Shown: piece by piece, positions 13,028 to 25,187 of the stretch
Layout: every line of letters starts with the position of its first letter
Numbering within the stretch: the first letter of the stretch is position 1
Origin: Rhynchonema sp. JSB1_4
Taxonomy: Eukaryota > Nematoda > Chromadorea > Monhysterida > Xyalidae
Reading direction: 5' to 3'
Length of the DNA: 64,000 bases
NCBI GenBank assembly: GCA_030248065.1
Contig: JASAMV010000158.1
Location: forward strand, 141,357 to 205,356
Notes under the pieces: generated by a model
The model's input: the letters and a program-made list of their open reading frames with translations, nothing else
Database searches by the model: none
Told to the model about the DNA's origin: nothing
Translations under genes and position numbers: made by a program

Positions 13028-13941
13028 TTTACATACATAGCTGCTTCCCTTCCCCAGATGGAATTTCAATGACAAAACTGTGCCATTGCGAAAATCTAAC
13101 CTATTTTTTGATTGGAAACTTTAGAGATCTGTGCCGTGGTATTGACAGTAGTGGCGTGAAACATTTCTTTGATTTCAGTATGTCATGATTGTCATGCGTG
13201 GAATCGCGTGGCAAAGACAGACCGTGTGTCCCTTTCTCTTTCAAGCAATCTGACTTACCAGCAAGAAGTGTAAAGGCAAATCAGCCACACATTGCAGTCT
13301 TAGACAATAAAAAACCGTATCACACTGAGTTCTTACACACCTAAAATGTTTCGGGTTAGCCACGTCTCGTGCGGTTTGCGCGTGAAGTCGATAAACAGCA
13401 CACAGAAACGCGCGCTAAATGTTTCATGATCTTAGGTAGCGCTTTCACGTCCAACCGCGCGCGACGTGGCTACAATAACCCAAACATTTTAGGTGTGTAA
13501 GAATTCAGGGTGATACGGTATGGTCCAAGACTGTAAAGTATGGCTGATTTGCCTATGAACGTGTGCAATTTTTTTCATGATTGTTCAAAAACAGTTTTTC
13601 TCCCGCCAGCACCATTACATGTTTTGAGAGCGGTTTTGGATTTCAAACTTTGGAGCAACAAATGGTTAACTTAATGGAAATACAAGCATCTGCAAACATG
13701 TCACGGTATTTTGTTTGAGTCTGTCTCGGTGCGTCAAAGCCTTTCACGCTGTATGTATTTCCATAGTGAAATTAGATCCAGTTGACAAAACGGTTCTGCA
13801 GTCCTCCAAGGTGTGTATTTTATGTCGGCAAATTTGCACCCGATTCTTCGTGGTTGACGAGTGTCGAACAGGATTTCTGAGAACGCCACCAGAGCAGACT
13901 GATATCGTTCGAGAAACTCGTGATCAGAATGCAGTATCTGG
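13028..13941. other. Intergenic region between divergent genes
   Basis: Separates the minus-strand membrane-protein gene from the plus-strand DEG/ENaC gene, so it should hold both promoters. It contains the foldback element at 13275-13552; no other gene seen. Confidence 0.6.
13275..13552. mobile_element. Foldback MITE with TACCGTATCAC arms
   Basis: About 278 bp with long imperfect inverted arms (over 80 bp each). Both sides carry TTCTTACACACCTAAAATG-like sequence next to TACCGTATCAC. A fragment of the same family is at 55753-55843. No coding capacity. Confidence 0.75.
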
Positions 13942-16900
13942 ATGAAAACTCTGCAAAAAATGCTTAAACATCGTGAGCAGTATCGTTTATCGAAAGCAGC
14001 CGCCAATCCAGGCAACATGGTTGGTGCCTGGTCATCAAACCCACCGTCCTATTCCACTGGTCCCCCCACGTCCCCTCCCCCTTCTCCGGCCACCGAAACA
14101 AAGTCCGTACAAACCGAGCGTGAAACATCAGTTGGCAGCGATAGTAATTATGTGAATAGTAAAATGTCGAATTTTGCCACCTGGGCCGAGCACACGACCA
14201 TGCACGGCACCGCAGGTATGAGGTTGTGGCGCCTATTTTAAATGAAGTTCAACAATTTCGAATGAAAAGATCTAAAGAATAAAAAAAGGGGCCTGTAAAT
14301 CCTGATCGACAAATTTCAGACTGGTATCAGTCGATTTCACACGCCAGACACATTAGTGCGCTCATGTGGTCACTTGTGATTTTATGTTTTGCTGTCGGCG
14401 CTGGCTATCAGGTTTCAACATATATGTAGGGTTTATTGTATCCGTCAGAATATGAGCATGTCACCTGAATCACGCGTAGGTGCATTTTTCAGACCATATC
14501 CCTGAGCAGGAGCTTCCTATCCGAGCCCCATTGGGTCAGTCGCATGACCGTCCGTCGTTTGACTGAAATGTACTCGCCAAACATCACAGTCTGCAATTAC
14601 AATCATGTGAAAAAGTCGAAGGTGGTTTTATTTAATTTTATTGTGCTTCTAAATAATATTTTTGAAAAATAATTTTTTCCAGATGCTGGAATACAATCTG
14701 ACATCGCGATTTGTCGAGTACATGGAGGGGTCGTTGTTCAGTTTCGGCTCCGATTTCACCTACATCAAACTGTTTCTCACGGCGTTTCTCGACAGTTAGT
14801 TATACACTTATTTTCATTATTTCGACCAAAAAGTGCTCTTTTCAAATTTGGAAACACCAATTTATTTAGATTACACGCCCGAAAACGTTGAGATGCCCCC
14901 ATTGAATGAGAACCCCCAGGCGCAGGATGTGTTGGCCGGTGCGGTTGAATGGAACCAGAACTACTTCCGACCCGACTTGCCCATGTATGATTTGGGGTTG
15001 CTGTACGAAATGTTGGGCTACAGATGTGAGGATATATTTCTGACGTGAGTTTAGAGTGAACAGTTTATTGTGTGCACCACGCAAAACGTTATGGGTGCCA
15101 CAAGCACACCCAATGAACAGTTTATTGTTGACGCTGTTGTTTCTTTTAAAACGCGAATGCACTTGATGTCATTATCATTGTCAATTACTATATCACCAGC
15201 CTGACGTTAACTATAGTCAAGCGTATACGCTTGCTTGATGCTTTTAGAGCACAAGAGCAGTGATCGTGATGCAGTAGGGTGGCACAGTGGCCAGAGTGAC
15301 ATGCTGATCAAAGTCGTTTCAGATGTTCTGACTTCTTCGGTGGTCAGTTCGATTGTTGTGCCAACGCGCAGATGGTGTTCAACGCAGAGCACGCCATTTG
15401 TTGGCATGTCAAACCACCTGGACCATTGGCGGAGGGAAAGACCACACAATCGAGGGTGCAGAAAATACCTGGTTCGGTGGTGCATGGCTGTGCCATTCTT
15501 CAAAATTGTAACACATTTGGTCATGAAACGTCAGCAATAACCATTCAACTGCTTGATTCAGGCGAGCAATTCGCGATTAGATTCAAATTGCGAGTGCGAA
15601 TTGACGAATACCCAGACGATGTGCTGATGAACACACAGGCAGCTGAGGGATTGATTGTCACCGTCGATTCGGATATGAACAGATTCAATCTCGCTGGTAA
15701 CGATCATAACTACATTGTATTTAGATTTTTTATGCGGGGGTGGGTCGCGGGTCTGAAAAAACGATGTCCGAGACCCGGTTAATAAAAAAATTTTTTTATT
15801 CAAACCCCATTTTTTTTTTAAAAAAAAATTTTTTTTTTAATTTAAAAAAAAATTTTTTTATTCCAGCCAAAAACTGCCAGAAACGAAAAAAAATGAGCGC
15901 TAAAGCAAAAAATAGTACCATTTTTCTTCCATAACGTGTGGTAAGTGCATATAAAGCACTCACGACACGAAAACAATACTAAACAATGGTCAATGAGTAC
16001 CAACAGTAGTCAGGTACACACCCGTACACTTCCCCCACGTGGTGTGGGTGCCTTCGTGTGGCTTTGTGATACTTAAGACGGCAAATTTGGGTGAAACTAT
16101 TGCCTCTTGGTACACGACCAATGCAAATATGTGACAAACAGTGTAAATATAGGGTGAATATCACACCGAATCACTGCTTTCGGGTCTGTTGCATGGATAA
16201 ATGCATGCCCACCTAGTCACATGTACATGTGTAATTATATGAGAGGCCATGTGAGTGTGTGCATTATGTCTAGATGCCACAAAACAACGATTATGGCACC
16301 CAATACACCCATGGTTGGGTCGGGTGATGTTAACAGTAGCAATTTTATGCAAAAAATAGCACTTTTAGAGCAAAAAAATAGAGAAATTTTCGAATTTTGA
16401 AATAAAAAAAAAAAAAGTTTTTTTTTAACTTTTGGAACGAATTTTTTTTTAAAAAAAAAAATTTTTTTTTAGTAAAAAAAAAAATTTTTTTTTAAAAAAC
16501 CACTGCCCGCACCCGCATTTTTACATGGCCGCACTTGCTGGCCACTATCGAAACATTTCTTTGGCTGTAACACATAAAGACGAGTACGCCAACACGAGCC
16601 CTATTTCGGAGGTGCTGTACTTGCAAAACTAAAAGAAAGAGAAAATCCGCATGCTCTATAACATGCCGCGCCCTTACAGACTCTGGTCGCTTTCCGGGTA
16701 AGATGTTCCGAAGTTACCGAAGCTACCAATCTTGACCAGTGTAAAACCAGTTTTCAGACATAAAATGAACAACGTTAAACGCTGGTCGAACAGTGGCATT
16801 TGTAATTTTTTTAAAACTACAGTTCCGGGTGCAATTCTAGACTGAACGTTGAAACCGCGTGCATGCGCGTCCCTATACTTTGCACTATTTCGCACGCGCG

Positions 16901-19184
16901 TGCACGCGACTTCAACTTTCAGCCTAGAATTGTACCCGGTACTGTATCTTCAACTCCAAAATAATCAAGTGACCATGCGATCCGACCATCGAGTTTGATG
17001 CCGGATTGCATGTCCAAAACGCAAAGAATAATAACCTTCCGCAGATTCCCTGGTTTTATCGGCGGGAACGTGGAACAAAATCGGTCTGACTCGACGGACG
17101 GGTGAATTCAACCCTGCTGATATTGACATCTACAACCCACAATGCGCCACCGATACAAAAATGATCGTGTCGTCAGGTGCGAATATGTTTGTTTTTTTTT
17201 CTGAAATTTATGTTTGTTCACACTAAAGCAATAATTATCACTTTCGATATGCTTGTCCCCATATCAGCGGTGCATCAGGTCATCGTCAGTTCAAATTCAA
17301 CACATCGCACCAAACCCAATCCTGAACCACTGTTTTACTCACTGGAATCATCGAATGACAAATTCTCCTGTAAGGAACAAAATCAGTTTCAGTACAGCTG
17401 ATGTTTCACTCACAGGGCTCATTCACAAGTTAAAAATTTTACCATTTTGCAGCTACCTACGACCAGCTGAACTGTGTGTTTGACCGAATGCAATATCTTT
17501 TCTACAAAGAGCTCAACTGCGTGATCCTATCGCAGGTCAATGACGATTATCGCGACAAATTCTGCAACACTTCAACATTGGTCAATAGTGGAGAGAAAAT
17601 CATCAACAGTATATTTCTGCCGCTCGCGTTCGTTTCGGTTTTCTGAATTTCCCTGACCATAAAAGACTCAGGGCGGCCTTAGGTTGAACACGGAAACCGG
17701 AACACGGAAATATTTCCGTGTTCCGTGAATATTTTGGAGAATCACGGAACACGGAAATATTTCCGTGCTACGGAACACGGAAATGATTCCGGCACGCAAA
17801 CGGTGCTTTTGCAATGATGATGACAAAAGCCAGCGTGCTGACGTCAAAAGCCCGCGTGTTGACGCGAACAGCAACTATTTACACGGAAATATTTCCGTGT
17901 TCCGTGAAAGTAAAAAAACACGGAACACGGAAACCGGAAATATTTCCGTGCCACGGAAATATTTCCGTGCACGGAAATCCACGAAACTGGTTTGTATATA
18001 AATTATTTCCGTGTTCCGGTTTCCGTGTTCAACCTAAGTCCGCCCTTAATTCTTTTTGATAAAACTGTAAAATTGCACCGCTCTTATGCAGCGAATCGTT
18101 TGGAATGCAAGCCAAGCAAACGTCATTGACGTGTCTGTCTGAGTGTTCGGTGACCGAAAGGCTTACTCTGACGTTGAAAAGCACGAAATATCCGCGCGAA
18201 ACATTGATACCGAAGATTGTGGTCAGTTTTGTTCGCTTCTTGTTCACTTGTGAATTGCGTGGTCGGTGTCAGATATATATCGGTGTACAGCCAACAACAA
18301 ACAGAGCGTTGGTGTTTGTAGCACGCACGCATTGCGTTTGAAGCAGTGGAGCAGCAATTATTTAGCGATGCAGTCATTTTGACCTACGCATGTCAGCACC
18401 AAACCCGTTAGCGTGCCACAACAACACGTCATCTGCATTCGCCAATAATGTGAGGTGCCGGACTGCTGATGTTTCACATGTTGTATGTCACCCTTTCAGC
18501 GTTTCGGCAGCATCCAGGCGAACATCAGCGGCAACACGGATGCGGCCGACGAGGCGACCGTTCGGGACATGGTCGTCGCCGATTTCTACTACCAGAACTT
18601 CGAGGCCGTTCACGTTGACTACGTCGAGAAGCTGCCGTTCATGCAGTTTGTGGCCAACTTTGGTGGAACTCTAGGTTTGGACTGATGATATTGTTTGTGA
18701 TGGTACAAGTCCACTTAGAATGACGGAATCATTGGGACCCATTAATTTCAGTCACAGTAAAGAATATTCTCAAAATAAAGTGATAAAAAGCAGGCGAGAG
18801 GCAGCTGATGGCAAAATAACGTTTAAAAATATTCACTGCACACAGGATTTCTGTACAAAGAGGTTACAGTGTCATTTCATTCAAAATATTGGTGCACCTT
18901 CTGCGCAAAAAGTTGGTTATATGTATTAGTACGCAAAACTAAACAATAACACAGGCTAATACGTTTGAGTTGTGCAATGTTGTTTCTGTGATTGTGGACG
19001 AGAGTTTTCACGAATTTTGGAATTGTGGAGCACGTGCCAAAAGCACACTAACACCAATAACACAGGTTCCATTACAATTTCAGGATTATGGCTGGGCGCA
19101 TCTCTGGTCACGCTAGTGCAGGCGATGTACTTCATGGCCATCGGAATTCTAGACTACTTCAAGACGAAGCATTCGTGGTTTTGA
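13942..19184 (+). CDS. DEG/ENaC-family sodium channel subunit, 624 aa, complete
   Basis: Amiloride-sensitive-type channel subunit. Exons: 13942-14215, 14320-14411, 14493-14621, 14683-14794, 14870-15044, 15323-15696, 17045-17176, 17268-17369, 17453-17608, 18397-18449, 18500-18674, 19084-19184; total 1875 nt, all phases consistent. Features in order: proline-rich cytosolic N-terminus, WAEHTTMHG motif before TM1 (ALMWSLVILCFAVGAGYQ), post-TM1 PNITVCNYNHVKKSK, a cysteine-rich extracellular loop with a CSDFFGGQFDCC segment, a ...NFGGTLGLWLGAS pore motif with the G-x-S selectivity filter, then TM2 and a short C-terminus. No break is seen, so it is probably functional. Introns 6 and 9 carry transposon-like elements. 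The exon placed at 18397-18449 rests on phase and splice sites only. Confidence 0.9.
15780..16500. repeat. AT-homopolymer-rich intron segment
   Basis: Blocks of alternating A and T runs at about 15783-15861 and 16402-16497 flank an ordinary stretch within intron 6 of the DEG/ENaC gene. They look like the ends of an AT-rich inserted element, but no clear terminal repeat or target duplication was found. Confidence 0.4.
16818..16946. mobile_element. Tc1/mariner-type MITE, TA duplication, copy 1
   Basis: Flanked by TA on both sides. Inverted ends read CAGTTCCGGGTGCAATTCTA and its partner CTAGAATTGTACCCGGTACTG. The interior has GCGTGCACGCG-like palindromic blocks. A second copy is at 37159-37330. 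Confidence 0.75.
17669..18046. mobile_element. Foldback element rich in CACGGAAATATTTCCGTG
   Basis: Inverted arms begin GGGCGGCCTTAGGTTGAACA and end with the complement of a near-identical sequence (CAACCTAAGTCCGCCCTT). Internally it repeats ACGGAAATATTTCCGT palindromes several times. It lies in intron 9 of the DEG/ENaC gene. Confidence 0.7.
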
Positions 19185-20176
19185 TTAATAAACAACCCCA
19201 GTTCATTAGTTCTGAGTTCGGAAGGGTGGCTGTGAGCTTCGCGGCACCAGGATGGCGGCCATCTTTAATTTCTCAATTGAATGAAATTCTAAGTTTGACT
19301 GAAGCTTGGAATTGTGGAGATAATTAGCGACTGTCTTGTTCGGAGGTGGGCACTAGTCTAGCTCGCTGCTGATGCGTTGCGTTGTACTTTATAATGTCAA
19401 GAGAGGCGCGTTTGAAGGGTTTTGGCGAAGAAGAAAAGTGTGAGGTTACAAAGGAACGTGCAATTGATTGTGACTTAACTGCTTAGGATAGCAACTACAA
19501 TCAACTCTTCAAGTGGAGGAGGGCCTATCGGGAATCGGGTGACAAGGCTGAAAAACTGGCTTTAGTTAGAAGGTGAAGAGTACCCGAAGGAACCAAACCA
19601 TTTAGATTTCCGGTAAAACACGTATTTTGTAGCGCCAGATGTTTGTTTAAGCCAATTTATGCTCTCTACACACAATAAAGTTACGAATTTCATTCCTGGA
19701 ATTTGAGTTGAACTGGCTTCGCTTGGCCTGATCCAATGTTCCAGATGGCCGCCAATCAGCATCGCCGCCAAGAGGCGTTCGGAATCGCAATGCTTTTTAT
19801 TTGTGTGCAAACAGTGAACTGTACTCAATAGGAGTGTATAAAATGTGCTCGTTCAAACGGGTTGCGGCGCGGTTGTACTGTAACTGTGGAATCTTGCTTC
19901 CCTAGTTTCTCACATGTTTGTCCATCTCCTGGTAGCTTGAGAACAAAACGAATCGAAGATCAAAGGCTCACAGTATTCAATGTGCGCGTCAGTAGTTGCA
20001 GCATGAATGCTTGTTTCTCTTTATTTGTTCAATGCCAAAAATTTTAATTTATCACCAACATAACCATATCACAAATGGCCACAGAAAGGTCATCGCATTC
20101 AAATCTCAGATACTCAACCGTGTTGGTGAAAATGGAAACAAAAGAACGGTCTTCCTGTTCTTGAAAAGTAAAGTAA

Positions 20177-20316
20177 AGTCGGCCCGGCCCGGCCCGGTCG
20201 GCGAAAAGTCCGGCCCGGCCCGGCCCGGCCCGGTGGAGGGCCGCAGGTCGGCCCGGCCCGGCCCGTTTTGGCTTGAGGTCGGCCCGGCCCGGCCCGGCCC
20301 GGTCAGCCAATTTTCA
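20177..20316. repeat. GGCCCGG tandem array
   Basis: Runs of CGGCCCGGCCCGG interrupted by short spacers. The same unit in either orientation occurs at 21168-21241, 22790-22860, 49945-50012, 50270-50305, 50850-50935, 51298-51350 and 54912-55010. At two places (22852 and 49999) it ends GGCCCGATTGCGACCTCTGG, so it is the end of a dispersed element rather than a simple satellite. Confidence 0.7.
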
Positions 20317-20743
20317 AGGGCTGAAAACTAAAAAAAGTCCAAAAAGCTGAAAAAAATTCGAAAATTTTCTGCAGAATGCTTGTTTTCACTGGTACAGCTG
20401 GGGGGAAGGGTAGGTAGGTAAGGTAGGTAGGTATTGATACGTAGACAGTAGACTGACGCGCCATCCTGATGCAGTACGTAAGTCGCCGCCCCGGTTTGTA
20501 CAGTAGTAGGTATAATTTTTGACTCAAAATGGTTTAAAATCGGTATTTTTCACTCCATATAGGCGAAAAATAATTAGCGCTTAAGAATACATTCTCATCA
20601 ATATGTAGACATAAATTTTGTTCCCGGACGACTCCTCCAGCTCGGCCGATCGGTACAGTAGGTAGGTTGATTGCAGGCAGGCTTTTTTGGTGGTACAGTA
20701 TGTTGATTGCTGCAAAGCAAAGGCCTGGGTATGGGTAGCTACG

Positions 20744-21044
20744 GTAAAGGCAGTCTACAGGAGGTTGTCACTCAGCCCCCGAATACCGTAACCCACTGCA
20801 AGCGAGATCGTTGCGAGACACATGCTGATCGCTGCTTATCGACACGTGTATTAGCGGCAGCAAGCTGGAAATTGTCATCGTGCGCGTCGATCACCAAAAC
20901 TTCGAAATGTTGGTTGGTGTTGGCGCTAACACGCAAAACATAGATAAAAAACAAAATGGTCTCGACACGATCCTTGCAGATCAAAATTACGGTGGGTTAC
21001 GGTATTCGGGGGCTGAGTGACAACCTCCCGTAGACTGCCTTTAC
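20744..21044. mobile_element. 301-bp element with about 52-bp inverted ends
   Basis: Begins GTAAAGGCAGTCTACAGGAG and ends with the complement of an almost identical sequence (CTCCCGTAGACTGCCTTTAC). The match continues through ...CAGCCCCCGAATACCGTAACCCA for about 52 bases. A clear target duplication was not found. Confidence 0.8.
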
Positions 21045-21433
21045 TGCTTCTTTCTTCAAAACGATGACTGAAAGGATCAAGAACTAGGAAATGTTATTGC
21101 GCGAAGCGCAAAAATTTTGAAAATTTTGGTTCAAAAAATGGTAATTTCGTTCAAATTTAGGCATACCGGGCCGGACCGGGCCGGGCTGCTCGGCCCGGCC
21201 CGGCCCGGTCCCCCCAAATCTCCGGCCCGGCCCGGCCCGGGCAAAAAACGAAAAAAATGGTGATCGAGGAAAAAAAAGAAAAAAAACGAGCAATTTTTTC
21301 GGAAAAAATGGTGCTCACTCGGTAAAAACCGGTTGTCACAGACCGTTGTCAAAAAGTGACTTTTTCCTGGATTTGGGTCTTCCCCCCAGGGAGGTACACT
21401 AACCTCCGCACGGAAAAAAGGGGTACGGTAGGT

Positions 21434-21826
21434 CAGTGTAGTTCCTGGGGGGGGAGGGGGGGTCCCCCCCCTCGGGTACGCTATCTCCCCCTCAGGTGGT
21501 ACACTATCCCCCTATCTCCCCCTCCGGGTACACTATCTCCCCCAATTTTTGCCTAAAATAGGCATTTTTAGGCCTAAAATGGGCATTTTTAGGCCTAAAA
21601 TGTGTGATTTTTGGGTCAATGTTTTCAAAAGTCACCAAAATACCCTTTTTATGAAGAATTTTTTCCAAAAAGGGGTAAAAACAAGTCAAATTTTCTACCT
21701 CAAAAAGTGACTTTTTCCCGAATTTGGGTCTTCCCCCCCCTTCCCCCCCCTCGGGGGTACACTATCTCCCCCTCCGAAAAAAACGGAGGGTCCGCTATCT
21801 CCCCCTCCGGACCAGGAACTACACTG
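21434..21826. mobile_element. hAT-like MITE, TSD cggtaggt, nested in an older copy
   Basis: Ends CAGTGTAGTTCCTGG / CCAGGAACTACACTG with a perfect 8-bp duplication CGGTAGGT at 21426-21433 and 21827-21834. The sequence outside both ends is itself from an element of the same family, whose right end is at 21869. Subterminal direct repeats are GGTACACTATCTCCCCC-like. Confidence 0.88.
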
Positions 21827-21877
21827 CGGTAGGTACACTAACCGCCGCGCCGGACCAGGAACTACACTGTTCTAAAG

Positions 21878-22299
21878 CAGTGGTGTCGTTGGGAAATCAA
21901 AAAGTCAGGATACCGGATACCCAAAATCCAAAATTTTCGGATACCGGATACCCAAAATGAAAAATCTCGGATACCAGGGGGGGTTGCTCCCTAAAATAAA
22001 AAATCTCGGATACCCAGGGGGGGGGGTTGTTCAAAAAAGGTCAGTTTTTTTAGAGGAAAATTGAGCAAAATCGGTGTTGAAAGCGCAAAAAATGGTCATT
22101 TGGGGGGCTATGCTTGCGCCAGCAAGCGATTTTGAGCATTTTGGAGGTAAAAATGGGCGATTTTTACGGTTTTCGGAAAAATTTTAGGGCAGGATACCCC
22201 TGGACAAAAAGTCAGGATACCGGATACCCCTGGGTGAAAAAATCAAGATACCGGATACCGGATACCCCCCCCCCCCTTCCCCCCCCAACGACACCACTG
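21878..22299. mobile_element. hAT-like MITE, CAGTGGTGTCGTTGGG ends
   Basis: Terminal repeats CAGTGGTGTCGTTGGG / CCCAACGACACCACTG, flanked by TTCTAAAG and TTCTGAAG (7 of 8 match). The interior carries repeated GGATACCGGATACCC units. Confidence 0.82.
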
Positions 22300-22396
22300 T
22301 TCTGAAGTGTCTTTTATACTTGCGGGCCGAAAAAAAAACCGTTTTTTTCGGAAAAAAAACGTTTTTTTCCGAGGCCCGGAAAAATACGTTTTTACT

Positions 22397-22565
22397 TACC
22401 GTAAAAACCTAAATACAAGGGGGGGCTCTATTAATTCACTGACCCCATTTTCAAAAAATTATTTTCGTTTCTCAGCGAGAGCGTTCCAAATCCGGTGTTA
22501 TTTTCGATCGATATTCCGAGGGGGCTCTATTCCGGGGGGGGGGCTCTATTTAGGTTTTTACGGTA
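22397..22565. mobile_element. 169-bp MITE with TACCGTAAAAACCTAAATA ends, copy 1
   Basis: Perfect inverted ends TACCGTAAAAACCTAAATA, flanked by TTTTACT on both sides. The inside has several GGGGGCTCTATT units. A second full copy in opposite orientation is at 52954-53123; a partial one is near 52195-52290. Confidence 0.82.
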
Positions 22566-23834
22566 TTTTACTGAAAAAAGTAGGGATTTTTTGTCAAAAA
22601 TACTAAAATTTCTGTCGGATTCGGCAAGTAAGTGATCAGTATTGTCTATCTGACGACTTTTTCATGGAAAACAATGAATTTTCAATTTCAACCAAAAAAA
22701 GGGTGACCCAAAAAAATAGGTTAAAAAATCGCAAAAATTATGACAAAAATTGGGTTAAAATCTGAGCCAAAAATTCGGGCCGAAAGAGCCGGGCCGGGTC
22801 GTGCCGGAGATTTGGGGGCTCGGGCCGGGCCAGGCCGGCCAAACTCGGCCCGATTGCGACCTCTGGTTCTAGCGTCTTTTTTTGATCGATTTTGTAATAT
22901 ATTTTCGGACCCTCAAGATTTTCGCCATTTTCAGACCAAAAAACACATTTTCTCGGAAAAATAAATTGTCGGTAATTTTTCCGGGTAATTTATTTTCGAA
23001 AATTACCGGGCTCCGAAAAAAACGGTTTTTCTGTTAGTCACTATATTCTGAAGTGACTTACTGTTTTACTAAATAAATAGGGATTTTTTGTGAAAAAAAC
23101 ATGTGGCAACTGGCAACACTTTTATGACTGGCTCAGTGACTTACAGTGCTGTGGCTGTGGCTACATTGGCGGGGCGGGTGGGGTACATCAGTGAAAAATC
23201 CGGGGCTGGTAGGGTGGCAGTGTATCTGGAATTTGGGGGGATTTATTTTGGGGGGAGAGGGGACAGGGGAGAGAAAGATTTTTGGGGGGGCGGGCAGTGT
23301 TGCTCACAACTTTTTTCGGGTGCCTATTTTTATGTGTTATAAATTGCATATATCGCGCGCACCGCGCAATTTTTTGCACTTTTAAGAGTTTTCGGTCAAA
23401 AATTGGGCATTGGCGGCAGGGTTTTTTTTCAAAATTCACTGGGTGCAACTTAGGTGCAACCCCCCAATTTTTAGGTGCAAGCTGGCCAAAGTAGGTGCAA
23501 CCCCTATTTTGGACAAAAAACGCCAATTTTAGGCTTTTTTTGCCAGGTTGTGTGTTCAATGCTATTTGCGTGCTTTTAGAAGTTCAATAAAGTTGTAACG
23601 CAATGAATGCTTTTTCCTTTAGCAAAAGCAAACTTTTCAGGGAAAGTTCAACATCTTGTAGCACATTTTGTACTAGTTTCATTATTGAGAACCGATTGAG
23701 AAGAAAACGAAAGTAAAATTTTCATGTCACCATATCCACATTTGGGGGTCACGTACGAATCAATTACTTTCGCTCGCTGTTCATTTACTGTGTGGGTATC
23801 TAATACTGTTGTCATGCTCTGCTCCAGTTCTAGT

Positions 23835-24221
23835 CAGTGTAGTTCCTGGGGGGAGGGGAGTCTCCTCCTAAGGTACACTAACCGCCGCGACCAAGGTACA
23901 CTAGTACACTAACCGCCGCACCAGGTACACTAACCGCCGCAATTTTTGCCTAAAATAGGCATTTTTAGCCCAAGATGGGCATTTTAGGCCTAAAATGGGT
24001 AATTTTCAGGTCAATGTTGTCAAAAGTAGCCAAAATACCCTATTTATGGAGAATTTTTTCCAAAAAAGGGCAAAAATAGGTCAAATTTTTTACCTCAAAG
24101 AAGGACTTTTTTCTGAATTTTGGTCTCCCCCCTTCTTCCCCCCACAGGGAGGTACACTAACCGCCGCACCGACAAAGTGGGTAGGTTCACTAACCGCCTC
24201 GCCGGACCAGGAACTACACTG
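23835..24221. mobile_element. hAT-like MITE, CAGTGTAGTTCCTGG family
   Basis: Same ends as the element at 21434. Flanks GTTCTAGT and ATCCTAGT match at 6 of 8 bases, so this is an older insertion. Subterminal units are GGTACACTAACCGCCGC. Confidence 0.8.
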
Positions 24222-24679
24222 ATCCTAGTACAGCATGTATTTGTTTTGAATCTTATCACCAGCACACCAGGTACTAACTGTGTACGAAATCAATCAATCA
24301 GATCAATATTTTTTGTCGATGTCGACCAAATGCTTCGATGGAATTTATTGGAAGGAATGAAAAGCCGCGCAGCGCATTTTTTTTGTTTCTAAGCTTTCCA
24401 ACCTTAAAAGATGCTGTATAAATGCTAAATTAACCAAATAAGGGCCCAAAATTTTAGGTGCAACCTTGCACCTAACCCTGAATTTTTAGGTGCAATTCTG
24501 ATTTTTTAGGTGCAAATTGCCCCTAAAAAGTGTCTAAAAAAACTATGATTGGCGGGGTGGGTAGGGTGTAGGTAGACTTTAGGGTACCCGTACCAGAGGG
24601 GCGGGCAGGGGGTGGTGTACCAGGTCGGGGCGGGTGGGGTACCATTGGGGGACCCCAATCACCCTCCCCCCACCCAGCC

Positions 24680-25061
24680 CAGTGATGTAGTTGGTCCGAG
24701 CAAGAAAGCTAGCTAGCTGGAGGGGTCCGGCACAAGAAAGCTAGCTAGCTAGCCGGGTACCCCGATTTGGGGGGGTATTGGTCCAGAAGTCAAAAACAGC
24801 GGTATAAAATTTGGTCTAAATTATGCCAAAATAAGCCTTAAAATGCGTATTTTTGTGCACGTGTGAGAAAATTTGAACGAATTTGACCATTTTGGTCCAT
24901 AAAATGGTCATTTTGGCACTAAAATCAACACTTTTCTTACTTGATGACCGGAGCAAGAAAGCTAGCTAGCCAGTTTGGGGGGGTATGGGTTTCGGAGCAA
25001 GAAAGCTACCTAGCAGTTGGGGGTAATACCCCCCCCCATACCCCCCCCAACCACATCACTG
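24680..25061. mobile_element. hAT-like MITE, TSD acccagcc
   Basis: Ends CAGTGATGTAGTTGG / CCAACCACATCACTG with a perfect 8-bp duplication ACCCAGCC at 24672-24679 and 25062-25069. Contains several AAGAAAGCTAGCTAGC units near both ends. Confidence 0.9.
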
Positions 25062-25187
25062 ACCCAGCCACAGCACTGGTGACTTACGATTTTGAAGGTT
25101 GTGGAGAGGCGAAGATGGATCTCGTCGTGTGTTTTTGAAACGCAAACGAAGACGCAATCAGCCATTGATTGACGCAAATCCGTAAAC

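Larger units (their letters stand above)
19185..25187. other. Six-kb gap dominated by transposon remnants
   Basis: No host gene could be supported. The gap holds GGCCCGG arrays, a 301-bp inverted-repeat element, at least four hAT-like MITEs (one nested), a TACCGTAAAAACC element, and poly-G/poly-C tracts. A 19.5-19.8 kb minus-strand frame has no recognisable domain. Confidence 0.65.

Noticed and set aside
20044..20331. Frames through GGCCCGG arrays predicting Ala/Gly/Pro/Arg-rich proteins
   Set aside because: Products of a GC-rich repeat; same composition in all frames and both strands.
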